A stretch of DNA of 64,000 nucleotides from Lysinibacillus louembei (GTDB taxonomy: Bacteria; Bacillota; Bacilli; Bacillales_A; Planococcaceae), in contig NZ_CP137624.1 of the NCBI RefSeq assembly GCF_033880585.1, forward strand, positions 3,259,501 through 3,323,500, written 5' to 3'. Made by a program: the position numbers and the translations under genes. A model generated the notes under the pieces. That model ran no database searches, was not told the DNA's origin, and saw nothing but the letters and a program-made list of their open reading frames with translations. Positions 1 to 7,801 of the stretch are shown here, piece after piece (position 1 is the stretch's first letter; every line of letters starts with the position of its first letter).

Positions 1-1325
1 TTAATTTCTGCTGTGAGCACTGCAATGTTACTAGCAGATGCATTGGATTGCTCTGCAAGCTTTCTCACTTCGTCAGCCACAACGGCAAAGCCTTTACCGT
101 GCTCCCCTGCTCGCGCTGCCTCAATTGCCGCATTTAATGCTAATAAATTCGTTTGATTCGTTATTTCTGTAATAGCATTTGTCATATTTTCAATTGCTTC
201 TGTTTTTTGAGTTAAATTTTGCACAAGCTCATTAACAGCAGAAGTTGAGGAGCTAATTACCGTCATTTGTTGACTTGCATCAGTAATAATTTGCGCACCG
301 TCTGTTGCAACATTGCTTGCATGTAAGGATGAAGAATGCAACGATTGAGATGCCTCTGCAATACGCTGGACGCCTTGTGCTGTTTCCTCCATCGCAAGCG
401 CACTTTCATTGGCTGAATTCGTCGCTGTTTGAGAGGTTTGTGCTGTATTCACTGCCTGTCTTGTTACATCCTCTGATGTTGCTGTCATTTCCTCAGCACT
501 TGCAGAAAGCTCCTCTGCCGATACATTCAGCTGCTCAACATTTGATTGAATATGTACAATTAATGTGCGTATATTGTTTTTCATTGCATTAAAAATGGTA
601 CTCAGCTTTCCTAATTCATCATGAGAAGTAATTGTCATATCCTCTTTTGACAAATCGCCATCACCAATCGCTGTTGCTTGTTCCATAATAAGCAGCAATG
701 GACTCGTAATTGTCCGACGAACATAGAACATAACACCGATACTAATTAATATACTAATAGCTAACACAATATAGGAAAGAATATTGGCATTGCTTGCTGT
801 TGAATTGATCTCTTCTTGAATGTTAGCCATCTGCTCTATTTGGAATGCATTCATTTCGTCACCAGCTTCCAATATCCCCGTGTTCACCTCATGAACAGTT
901 GTATTCATAATCTTGACGGCCTGAATCGTATTCCCACCATCTACTAGTGTAAGCAGCTGTGGTACAATCTTTTTAAACTCCTCATTATTCGTATACGCTT
1001 TTTCCCAAAGCGCTTTAAATTCAGCTGAATGAATATATCCTTCTAAATCAGCTAATTTTTTATCAAGAATTTCCTCTGCTAGCTTTAAATTTTCTCTATG
1101 GATGGAAGCGTCTGGATCTAAAATAATAGCACGCATATGAGAGGCACGCATCCCTGTCTCATAGCGGATAGCTTCAATTAAAAGAAGCTGATTTAAACGA
1201 TAATCCAATGCTTCATCTGTTTTTTTCGTAATATTACTTAAATTAAAAATACTACTGCCCATTGATATAATTAATAACGCAATAAATATAATAAAAATCA
1301 CATTCAACTTTTTCCCAATACTCAT
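1..1325 (-). CDS. Methyl-accepting chemotaxis protein, 3' end cut off by window
   Basis: Transmembrane chemoreceptor that passes ligand signals to CheA/CheW. Reading from ATG at 1325 (RBS GGAGGAG just upstream) gives 441 codons with no stop before the window edge. Residues 9-27 are a membrane anchor, about 30-180 an extracytoplasmic helical sensor, 184-202 a second membrane segment, 203-255 a HAMP domain, then a coiled-coil signalling domain. The conserved hairpin tip ([14 protein letters not shown], then EAARAGE) is present near residues 385-406. The sensor resembles four-helix-bundle types; the ligand is unknown. The C-terminal tail and any CheR-binding motif lie outside the window. Confidence 0.95.
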   Translation of the reverse strand, partial: MSIGKKLNVIFIIFIALLIISMGSSIFNLSNITKKTDEALDYRLNQLLLIEAIRYETGMRASHMRAIILDPDASIHRENLKLAEEILDKKLADLEGYIHSAEFKALWEKAYTNNEEFKKIVPQLLTLVDGGNTIQAVKIMNTTVHEVNTGILEAGDEMNAFQIEQMANIQEEINSTASNANILSYIVLAISILISIGVMFYVRRTITSPLLLIMEQATAIGDGDLSKEDMTITSHDELGKLSTIFNAMKNNIRTLIVHIQSNVEQLNVSAEELSASAEEMTATSEDVTRQAVNTAQTSQTATNSANESALAMEETAQGVQRIAEASQSLHSSSLHASNVATDGAQIITDASQQMTVISSSTSAVNELVQNLTQKTEAIENMTNAITEITNQTNLLALNAAIEAARAGEHGKGFAVVADEVRKLAEQSNASASNIAVLTAEI

Positions 1326-1546
1326 TATAACTCCTCCTTTTGGAAATCTTTTATTTGTTTATATGATGGATACCGATATTTAATAGATTATACTATGAAT
1401 ACGATCCGCACTTCTTGATATAATAGTTACAACTATTTTTATTCTTTTAAATTATGTATCGAATTTATAGTCCCTCTTTTTATGCGATCAGTTCAAAAAT
1501 ATACTAGATTACCATAAAAATTTCTTTTCTTATAGTAAATCTCCAT

Positions 1547-1600
1547 AAAATAAGGCTGTTAGAAAGTAGAATCTTCCTACTTTTCTAACAGCCTTATTAA
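1547..1600 (-). terminator. Rho-independent terminator of the first stalk-like gene
   Basis: A near-perfect stem of about 21 bp (arms 1549-1569 and 1577-1598, one bulge) starts directly after the stop codon of the gene at 1603. The ends are AT-rich, so it may act in both directions. Confidence 0.9.
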
Positions 1601-1602
1601 GC

Positions 1603-2517
1603 TTATTGTGCGTTACGTAAAATATAAATTAAATCTTGTTGTACATATGTTTTATTTTTTTCTAATAATGCTGGCGCTTCATCAAAGCTCTTCGTTACAC
1701 CATTATCTGTATATGCCTTTTGTCCACGTGTAATTTCATAGGAAAGATTGCCTTTTGTGATCACTGCACCTTTTCCTGTTGATTTCACCGCATAGCCATA
1801 ATATTCAGCTAAATCGCGTAATGGCACCATCGTCACACCGTTTACTTCATAGCTATCCTGTGCAATTAGCCCTGGTAATACATCTAAAATTTGAATAATT
1901 GGCTCTGGCATAGCTTCCTCTAATACGATAATTTTAGAAGGTGTTGTTTGAGCTGGGATACTTCTTGTTGAGGCAGTGTAAAAAACAAGTGATTCCTTGC
2001 CAACAACATCATCCTTCGTTAATTTTTCATTTGTGATATTTGTAATTTCTGTCTCATCAGCAATATGTAGCTTCAATGTATTTTCCTTATTGACGAAATC
2101 GCCGTCAAATGTGCCGATTTCTACTGTACCAAATTCGCCTGTTTCCACAATTACGACTTCTGGTGTGTAGCGTGGTGGATAAATCATTAGCATCGGCTTG
2201 TTGGCATTAACATAAGCTGTAAAAGATGCGCCTTCTCGTAGCTCAGCTTTTTTGCCTAAGTTATTTAACACGATTGCCTCCTTATCGATTGTTAGCCAGT
2301 AAACTGATTCGCCTTCTTCAATTGTTGTGAAGAATGAGCCATCTTTATTTTGTTCAATTTTCCCTAGCTTGCCTTGTAGTTTTTTAAAGTTTGTTGCCAC
2401 GTCCTCCCTCACTTCCTTTGAAGTTAATTCTGCATTGTCCTGTGCAAATGCAAGCGGTGCTGCCATGACACTTGTTGCCAATGTTGCACTTAAAATCATC
2501 GTCATTGCTTTTTTCAT
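1603..2517 (-). CDS. Secreted protein with one repeat module and a C-terminal stalk (copper amine oxidase N-like) domain
   Basis: 304 residues. Signal peptide with likely cleavage AFA|QD near residue 25. One module of about 160 residues (about 46-205) carries IYPPRYTPEV, ENTLKL and SIPAQT. The C-terminal part (about 219-304, with VNGVTMVPLRDLAEY) resembles the copper amine oxidase N-terminal/stalk family of cell-surface proteins. It is the shortest of three tandem paralogues; the other two have two modules. It has its own ECF-type promoter (2553-2580) and terminator (1547-1600), so it is a separate transcript. Exported, probably wall-associated; function unknown. Confidence 0.85.
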   Translation of the reverse strand: MKKAMTMILSATLATSVMAAPLAFAQDNAELTSKEVREDVATNFKKLQGKLGKIEQNKDGSFFTTIEEGESVYWLTIDKEAIVLNNLGKKAELREGASFTAYVNANKPMLMIYPPRYTPEVVIVETGEFGTVEIGTFDGDFVNKENTLKLHIADETEITNITNEKLTKDDVVGKESLVFYTASTRSIPAQTTPSKIIVLEEAMPEPIIQILDVLPGLIAQDSYEVNGVTMVPLRDLAEYYGYAVKSTGKGAVITKGNLSYEITRGQKAYTDNGVTKSFDEAPALLEKNKTYVQQDLIYILRNAQ

Positions 2518-2552
2518 TATACTCTCTCTCCTTCACATTCATTTCATAATAT

Positions 2553-2580
2553 TAGTCGTATACTGGATGAAAAGGTTACA
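2553..2580 (-). promoter_or_regulatory. ECF-sigma-type promoter of the 1603-2517 gene
   Basis: On the minus strand TGTAAC (2575-2580), a 16-bp spacer, then CGACTA (2553-2558) continuing into ATATTATGAAA. The same -35, spacer length and -10 occur before both paralogues (4157-4184, 5796-5823). It matches the extracytoplasmic-function sigma pattern known for Bacillus SigX/SigW-type factors. Confidence 0.65.
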
Positions 2581-2590
2581 TTTTCTAATA

Positions 2591-2630
2591 AGAAAAGGGA
2601 AAGACAGGTTTTTCCTGCTTTCCCCTTTCC
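2591..2630 (-). terminator. Terminator of the second stalk-like gene
   Basis: Hairpin with arms 2592-2608 and 2614-2630 (GGAAAG/CTTTCC core, CAGG/CCTG next to the loop) downstream of the gene ending at 2711. The U tract is only moderate. Confidence 0.65.
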
Positions 2631-2631
2631 T

Positions 2632-2665
2632 CATTCATATTGGTTGGTAGCCGAAATATGAAATG
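2632..2665. repeat. 34-bp 3'-UTR motif, copy 1
   Basis: Matches 4288-4321 at 29 of 34 positions, with GGTTGGTAGCC as the invariant core. Both copies lie between the stop codon and the terminator of a stalk-like gene. The third paralogue (1603) lacks it. It is probably a relic of gene duplication; an RNA role is possible. Confidence 0.7.
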
Positions 2666-2710
2666 TCTATTTCATTAAGTAGAGTTTTCCCTACGAAATG
2701 CCGTTTTACT

Positions 2711-4120
2711 TTATTCTCCACGTAAGCTTTCAATGAAAGTCTGTGGCACATATGTTGTATTTTCTTCTAATAAAGTAGGTGCTACGTCAAATGCTTTGAT
2801 TGCGCGATTATGCGTGTATTGCTTTTGTCTGCGTGTAATTTCGTATGAAGCATTGCCTTTTGTTAGGATTGCACCTTTTCCTGTAGATGTTACTTTATAG
2901 CCTAATTCCTCTGCTAAAGCGCGTAATGGCACCATTGTCACACCATCTACTTGCTTGCTATTTTCTACAGCAAGCTCAGCCTCTGGAAATGTCGCTTCAC
3001 CAAAGACAATCACCTTTGTTGGTGTTGTCTGAGCTGGAATACTTGCTGTTGCTACAGTGTAAAACACTAATGCCTGTGCATTGATTAAATCATCTTTTGC
3101 TAATTTATCACCTGTTAAGCCTGTAATTTCAGTTTTATCATCAATCGTTAGCTTTAACGTATTTTCATGATTTAACAAATTTAAATCAAATGTGCCAAAC
3201 TCCGCTACACCTGCACCTTCCGTTTGCACGATAATCACTTCTGGCGCATATTGTGGTGGATAAATTAAAATTGCAGGCTTCATCACATCTACATACGCTG
3301 TAAATTTCATTCCTTTTTGCAGCTCTATTTTTTTCCCTGTGTTATCAAGGACAATTGTTTCTTTACCAACAGTTAATGCGAATGGTTGCTCTTTATCTTC
3401 AATAACAAGCAGTTGTGAGCCATTTTCACGTGTTACTACATCAGTAATTTCACCTTCAAATTGTTGGAAATCTACTACTTCCTCGATTGGCGTAATTTCT
3501 TCTACTTCATCTTGTACACCGTCAAATACGATGACACGGTATGGATTTGTTTGAGCAGGGATGCTAAATGTTGCTGGTCCGTAAAGAACGATTGCTTCTT
3601 TGCCAACGATTGCGTCATGCGACAATTTATCACCAGCTACATTTGTCACAACTGTTTCATCTGATAAATTTAATTTCAATGTATTTTCCTTATTAACGAA
3701 ATCTTTATCAAATGTGCCTACTTCTACAATGCCAAAATCAGCCGTTTCCACAACTAGCACTTCCGGTGTGTAGCGGGGTGGATAAATTGCTAGCATCGGC
3801 TTGTTTTTATCAACAAACGCTGTAAATTTTGCGCCTTCTTTTAACTCTACTTCTTTACCTTGGTTATCTAAAACAAGTGTGCTTTCTTCAATATATAATG
3901 AGAATGTTTCGTCACCTTGCTCAATTGTTGTATATAATGTGCCGTTATCATGCTTTTCAATTTTCCCTAATTTACCTGTAAGCTGAATGAAGTTTGTTGC
4001 TACTTCCTCCTGCACCTCGTTTGAAGTTGGCTCTTTTTTATCTTGAGCGAATGCTAACGGTGCTGTTATTGCACTCGTTGCTAGTGTCGCTGTTAATGCC
4101 ATTGTCATTGCTTTTTTCAT
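2711..4120 (-). CDS. Secreted protein with two repeat modules and a C-terminal stalk-like domain
   Basis: 469 residues. Signal peptide (cleavage near AFA|QD, residue 25). Two tandem modules of about 160 residues (about 43-205 and 218-378), each with a YPP(R/Q)Y(T/A)PEV segment, ENTLKL and SIPAQT, joined by an acidic linker. The C-terminus (about 387-469, VDGVTMVPLRALAEE) is the same stalk-like domain as in the neighbours. It is the middle member of a tandem triplication with its own ECF-type promoter and terminator. Likely a surface protein made under envelope stress; the stress link is inferred from the promoter only. Confidence 0.85.
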   Translation of the reverse strand: MKKAMTMALTATLATSAITAPLAFAQDKKEPTSNEVQEEVATNFIQLTGKLGKIEKHDNGTLYTTIEQGDETFSLYIEESTLVLDNQGKEVELKEGAKFTAFVDKNKPMLAIYPPRYTPEVLVVETADFGIVEVGTFDKDFVNKENTLKLNLSDETVVTNVAGDKLSHDAIVGKEAIVLYGPATFSIPAQTNPYRVIVFDGVQDEVEEITPIEEVVDFQQFEGEITDVVTRENGSQLLVIEDKEQPFALTVGKETIVLDNTGKKIELQKGMKFTAYVDVMKPAILIYPPQYAPEVIIVQTEGAGVAEFGTFDLNLLNHENTLKLTIDDKTEITGLTGDKLAKDDLINAQALVFYTVATASIPAQTTPTKVIVFGEATFPEAELAVENSKQVDGVTMVPLRALAEELGYKVTSTGKGAILTKGNASYEITRRQKQYTHNRAIKAFDVAPTLLEENTTYVPQTFIESLRGE

Positions 4121-4156
4121 AATCTTTCTCTCTCCTTTAAGTACGTTTCATAGTAT

Positions 4157-4184
4157 TAGTCGTGTTATATTCAAAAAGGTTACA
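4157..4184 (-). promoter_or_regulatory. ECF-sigma-type promoter of the 2711-4120 gene
   Basis: Minus strand TGTAAC (4179-4184), 16-bp spacer beginning CTTTTT, CGACTA (4157-4162), then ATACTATGAAAC. Nearly identical to the promoters at 2553-2580 and 5796-5823. Confidence 0.65.
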
Positions 4185-4235
4185 AAACAATTCATTTTAA
4201 TTTTCATCTCAAATAATTGCTCAAATTACTAATCA

Positions 4236-4285
4236 AAATTAAAAGGTATTCTATAAGCCATGAAAATGACGATAGAATACCTTTT
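4236..4285 (-). terminator. Terminator of the third stalk-like gene
   Basis: Perfect 14-bp stem (AAAAGGTATTCTAT at 4241-4254 and its complement at 4272-4285) with a 17-nt loop, followed on the minus strand by a U-rich tract. Confidence 0.85.
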
Positions 4286-4287
4286 AC

Positions 4288-4321
4288 CATTCATACCGGT
4301 TGGTAGCCAAGATATGAGATG
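4288..4321. repeat. 34-bp 3'-UTR motif, copy 2
   Basis: Second copy of the motif at 2632-2665 (29/34 identical), lying between the stop codon at 4334 and the terminator hairpin. Confidence 0.7.
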
Positions 4322-4333
4322 GGTGGATGCCTT

Positions 4334-5761
4334 TTATTCTCCACGTAAGCTATAAATAAACTCTTGCGGCACATATGTTTTATTTTTTTCTAGCAATGTA
4401 GGTGCTACTTCAAATTTTTTAATAGCACGGTTGTGCGTATATTCCTTTTGATCACGTGTAATTTCATACGAAAGATTGTCCTTTGTCAAGACAGCACCTT
4501 TACCAGTTGATTTCACTGTAAATCCTAGGCTTTCAGCTAAAACTCGTAACGGTACCATTTTCACGCCATTCACTTCATAATGATCTTGTTCAATTATTTC
4601 AGCAATCATATCTAGCACTTCAATAACTGGTGCTGACGTTGAAGGCTCTTCATTATCAGTTAACACCACTATTTTTGCTGGTGTCGTTTGTGCTGGAATA
4701 CTTTTTGTTGATACAGTGTAAAATACTAATGCTGTTTGATCGATTATTTCTTCTTTTGTTAGCTTTTCACCAGTTCTGTTCGTAATAACAGTGTCTTCTG
4801 CGATATTTAGCTTTAACGTATTTTCTTTATTGACGAAATTTTCATCAAAAGTGCTGACAGTTACAAAGCCCATTTCCTCTGTTTCAATAATAATCGCCTC
4901 TGGTGCATATTGTGGTGGATAAATTAAAATAGCAGGCTTTTGGCTATCTACATATGCTGTAAATTTCATTCCTTTTGCTAATTTCACTTCTTTACCAGTA
5001 TTGTCTAATACAACTGTTTCATTATCAACAGCTAAACTGAATGGATTTTCTTTATCATCATTTACTACTAATTGTGTACTGTTCTCACGTGTAACGATAT
5101 CGCTAATTTCACCTGTAAATTCAATAAAGTTGCCTACTTCTTCCTCTGGTTGAGCATCCTCTAAAACAACTATGCTAGATGGACTTGTTTGTGCAGGAAT
5201 GCTAAATGTTGCTGGACCATAAAAGACGATTGCTTCCTTCCCAATGATATCCTCTTTCGCTAATTTTTCACCAGCTAAGTTTGTAATTTGTGATTCCTCA
5301 GATAAGTTTAGCTTTAATGTATTTTCTTTATTAACGAAGTCCTTATCAAATGTACCAATCTCTGCAATACCCATATCGTTTGTTTCAACTACAACAACTT
5401 CTGGTGCATACTGTGGCGGGTAAATGGCTAGCATTGGTTTGTTTTTGTTTACGAATGCTGTGAATTGTAAGCCTTCTTTTAATTCTGCTTTTTTACCTGT
5501 ATTGTCTAAAACTAATGTATTTTCTCCAATTGTTAATGAGAAAGTTTCATCACCTTGCTCAATTGTCGTAAATAGCATGCCGCTTTCGCGCTTTTCAATT
5601 TTGCCTAATTTCCCTGTCAGCTGAATGAAGTTTGTTGCTATTTCCTCCTGCACTTCATTTGAAATTGGCTCTGCTTTATCTTGTGCGAATGCGAATGGTG
5701 CTGATATTGCACTCGTTGCTAACGTTGCTGTTAATGCCATTGTCATGGTTTTTTTCATCAT
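4334..5761 (-). CDS. Secreted protein with two repeat modules and a C-terminal stalk-like domain
   Basis: 475 residues and the most upstream of the three paralogues. Signal peptide ending near AFA|QD (residue 26), two modules (about 45-205 and 220-380) with YPPQYAPE, ENTLKL and SIPAQT, then the stalk-like domain (about 400-475, VNGVKMVPLRVLAES). Many module segments match the 2711 gene almost word for word, which points to recent duplication of modules and genes. Its RBS is followed by ATGATG, so the start could move by one codon. Function unknown. Confidence 0.85.
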   Translation of the reverse strand: MMKKTMTMALTATLATSAISAPFAFAQDKAEPISNEVQEEIATNFIQLTGKLGKIEKRESGMLFTTIEQGDETFSLTIGENTLVLDNTGKKAELKEGLQFTAFVNKNKPMLAIYPPQYAPEVVVVETNDMGIAEIGTFDKDFVNKENTLKLNLSEESQITNLAGEKLAKEDIIGKEAIVFYGPATFSIPAQTSPSSIVVLEDAQPEEEVGNFIEFTGEISDIVTRENSTQLVVNDDKENPFSLAVDNETVVLDNTGKEVKLAKGMKFTAYVDSQKPAILIYPPQYAPEAIIIETEEMGFVTVSTFDENFVNKENTLKLNIAEDTVITNRTGEKLTKEEIIDQTALVFYTVSTKSIPAQTTPAKIVVLTDNEEPSTSAPVIEVLDMIAEIIEQDHYEVNGVKMVPLRVLAESLGFTVKSTGKGAVLTKDNLSYEITRDQKEYTHNRAIKKFEVAPTLLEKNKTYVPQEFIYSLRGE

Positions 5762-5795
5762 CTTTTTTCGCTCCTTTAAATACGTTTCATACGAT

Positions 5796-5823
5796 TAGTC
5801 GTAGGATGCTTAAAAAGGTTACA
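5796..5823 (-). promoter_or_regulatory. ECF-sigma-type promoter of the 4334-5761 gene
   Basis: Minus strand TGTAAC (5818-5823), 16-bp spacer beginning CTTTTT, CGACTA (5796-5801), then ATCGTATGAAACG. It lies directly against the 3' end of the metallo-hydrolase gene. Confidence 0.65.
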
Positions 5824-5829
5824 AAAAAC

Positions 5830-6645
5830 TCAAATTTTGTTTGCTTCTTTTAAAATAGATGTCACGATATGCTGTGAATCCCACTCTCCACGTGAAAAAC
5901 GCGTAATTGGATATTTTTTCGAAAACAGTTGTCGATCGATTTCAGACACTGTGAAGCCTTGTTCATACAGTGAAAAAGCCTTGTCTTGCACTGTTAATAA
6001 ATAATCCTCCTTTGCTTGCAATGCCTTCCGACCATTTTTTAATAAGCCTGCATGACTGCAAAATACTTCATCAAAATCATATGCTAATACTTGTTGCAAT
6101 GAGCGAATAATCGCTGGAATGCTTTCTTCTCTTAAAATAAGCCTTGTCTTTGTCATCACATATAAATCGCCTGTGAATAATTGCCCTGTATTTTTATTCA
6201 ATAATGCTACATGATCGATAGCATGTCCTGGTGTTTGAATCACTTCCCATGTAGCTGTTTTGGAGGTGAATGTGTTAGCTAGCGGCTGTGCCTGAAACGG
6301 TTTACGCGTACCCCAAAACAGCCTGCGATAAAGGGGATATGCTGCTTTTTTAGCGCATTCCTTTAGTAAACTTTCCTCTATATAAATAGGAACACCTTGT
6401 TGCTGCAAGAAAGCAGCATTACCTGAATGGTCCTCATGATGATGTGTCAAAACAACTTGCTCAAAGGATTGTGCTGTTAAAAAATGTTGAAACTGCTGTC
6501 GCAAAGAATGTGCTCCTGTGTCGATACATACCCCATCAATGATATAACAATAGACATTTAGCTTCACACCTTGAAACGCAACCGTGCCATTGCCATAAAC
6601 TACTCCATTTATTTCCCCTTGCTCAAATTGTTTTTTTAATAACAT
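5830..6645 (-). CDS. MBL-fold metallo-hydrolase
   Basis: 271 residues from ATG 6645, chosen because GGAGGGAG sits 7 nt upstream; an in-frame ATG nine codons earlier has no RBS. Metallo-beta-lactamase fold with the dinuclear metal motif HxHxDH (H68, H70, D72, H73 in THHHEDHSG), then TPGHAIDH, FTGDLY and CSHAG supplying the other ligands. The substrate cannot be told; family members include glyoxalase II-like hydrolases and lactonases. It ends 7 bp from the promoter of the next gene, whose own promoter suggests separate control. Confidence 0.85.
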   Translation of the reverse strand: MLLKKQFEQGEINGVVYGNGTVAFQGVKLNVYCYIIDGVCIDTGAHSLRQQFQHFLTAQSFEQVVLTHHHEDHSGNAAFLQQQGVPIYIEESLLKECAKKAAYPLYRRLFWGTRKPFQAQPLANTFTSKTATWEVIQTPGHAIDHVALLNKNTGQLFTGDLYVMTKTRLILREESIPAIIRSLQQVLAYDFDEVFCSHAGLLKNGRKALQAKEDYLLTVQDKAFSLYEQGFTVSEIDRQLFSKKYPITRFSRGEWDSQHIVTSILKEANKI

Positions 6646-6897
6646 ACAATCTCTCCCTCCACGATGAATCACTATTCATTTTTCTTCTAAAAAGAGAGAG
6701 CCGCCTTTTGACAGCTCCATCAGCTATAGCTGGATTCGATTTCCAATTTTTTGTATTTGATCAATTGACAACTTTAGGGTCATTTCTTACCAAGTATTGA
6801 ATGCTTTTTATAATACTTTATCCGCCATTGCCAATTCCTATAATATAAATACACTCTATTAATAACTATTTTAGCATGAACATCTGTAACAAACTAT

Positions 6898-6940
6898 CGA
6901 AAAACTGCTTTGCAACATCTCATTGCAAAGCAGTCATTTT
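6898..6940 (-). terminator. Terminator of the sulfurtransferase gene
   Basis: Perfect 12-bp stem (ACTGCTTTGCAA 6904-6915; complement 6923-6934), with T runs on both sides. Nothing further was recognised in the about 250 bp between it and the metallo-hydrolase start. Confidence 0.9.
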
Positions 6941-6941
6941 T

Positions 6942-7748
6942 TTATTTATTTTCTCCTGTTTCCACATCATACGCTGTAATCCAATCGCTATAGCTGCCAA
7001 CATATAGGCGCAAATGCTCATAGCCTGCCTCTGTCAACACCGCAAACAAGGGCGATGCAGTGACACCTGAACCACAGTACACAACAACCTCTTCTTCTTT
7101 TGCGACTTTTGCCAAAAGGTCGTCACTCGATACAAGTGAAGCACCTTGCTTGATCTGCTCCCAATCAAAGTTTTTCGCTGTTGGAATATGTCCTGCTATT
7201 GGGTCCAGTGGCTCCTGCTCTCCGCGATAGCGATTGGCCGCACGTGCATCCAACAGCGTTGCTTGCTCCTTGCCCTCGACAATCACCTTTACATCCGCAC
7301 GTCCTGCATACAACTGCTCTTGCCATTGCAGCTGTAGCTCTGTTGGCGAATAGTTCATGTGCTCTGCTGTCACATCAAGCTTTTCCGCCAATGCTGCAAA
7401 GCCACCATTGACAATATATACTTGTGGGAAGCCTGCATATTTCAGCATATACCAAGCACGCGCTGCAAATGGCATGCCACCTTGGTCATATACATAAATG
7501 ACATCTTCATAGCGTAAGCCACTACGTTCAAATAGCGCTTGCAATTGCTCCTTTGATGGCATTGGATGACGCCCTTCTTTGCTCGCCATATTCGATAAAT
7601 CGAGATTTAAATCCCAATAAATTGCCCCTTGAATATGACCCTCAGCAAATAACTGTTGCCCCTCCTCTGCATTTGTTAGTGAAAAGCGCGTATCAATAAA
7701 GCGTGCTTTTTCTTTGAGTTCCTCTACCGTTACAAATACTTTTGCCAT
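6942..7748 (-). CDS. Sulfurtransferase with two rhodanese domains (thiosulfate/3-mercaptopyruvate type)
   Basis: 268 residues from ATG 7748; GGGGAG lies about 8 nt upstream, which favours this over the ATG two codons earlier. An inactive N-terminal rhodanese domain (YDQGGMPFAARAWYML) is followed by a catalytic one with Cys at about residue 226 in YCGSGVTA. The CGSGVTA loop is the form found in 3-mercaptopyruvate sulfurtransferases (SseA-like), which move sulfane sulfur to cyanide or thiols. Cytosolic. Lies just downstream of dynA on the same strand, so it may be co-transcribed. Confidence 0.9.
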   Translation of the reverse strand: MAKVFVTVEELKEKARFIDTRFSLTNAEEGQQLFAEGHIQGAIYWDLNLDLSNMASKEGRHPMPSKEQLQALFERSGLRYEDVIYVYDQGGMPFAARAWYMLKYAGFPQVYIVNGGFAALAEKLDVTAEHMNYSPTELQLQWQEQLYAGRADVKVIVEGKEQATLLDARAANRYRGEQEPLDPIAGHIPTAKNFDWEQIKQGASLVSSDDLLAKVAKEEEVVVYCGSGVTASPLFAVLTEAGYEHLRLYVGSYSDWITAYDVETGENK

Positions 7749-7773
7749 GAACATCTCTCCCCTTCATGTGAAT

Positions 7774-7801
7774 TGTCAGAATTGTTTGTGTGCCTGGCAC
7801 T
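7774..7801. repeat. 28-bp dispersed repeat, copy A
   Basis: Identical over 28 bp to 60002-60029, with a shorter 24-bp copy (one mismatch) at 42950-42973. It holds the near-palindrome GTGCCTGGCAC. This copy overlaps the dynA stop codon, so the last DynA residues (CQAHKQF) are encoded by the repeat. Confidence 0.9.
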
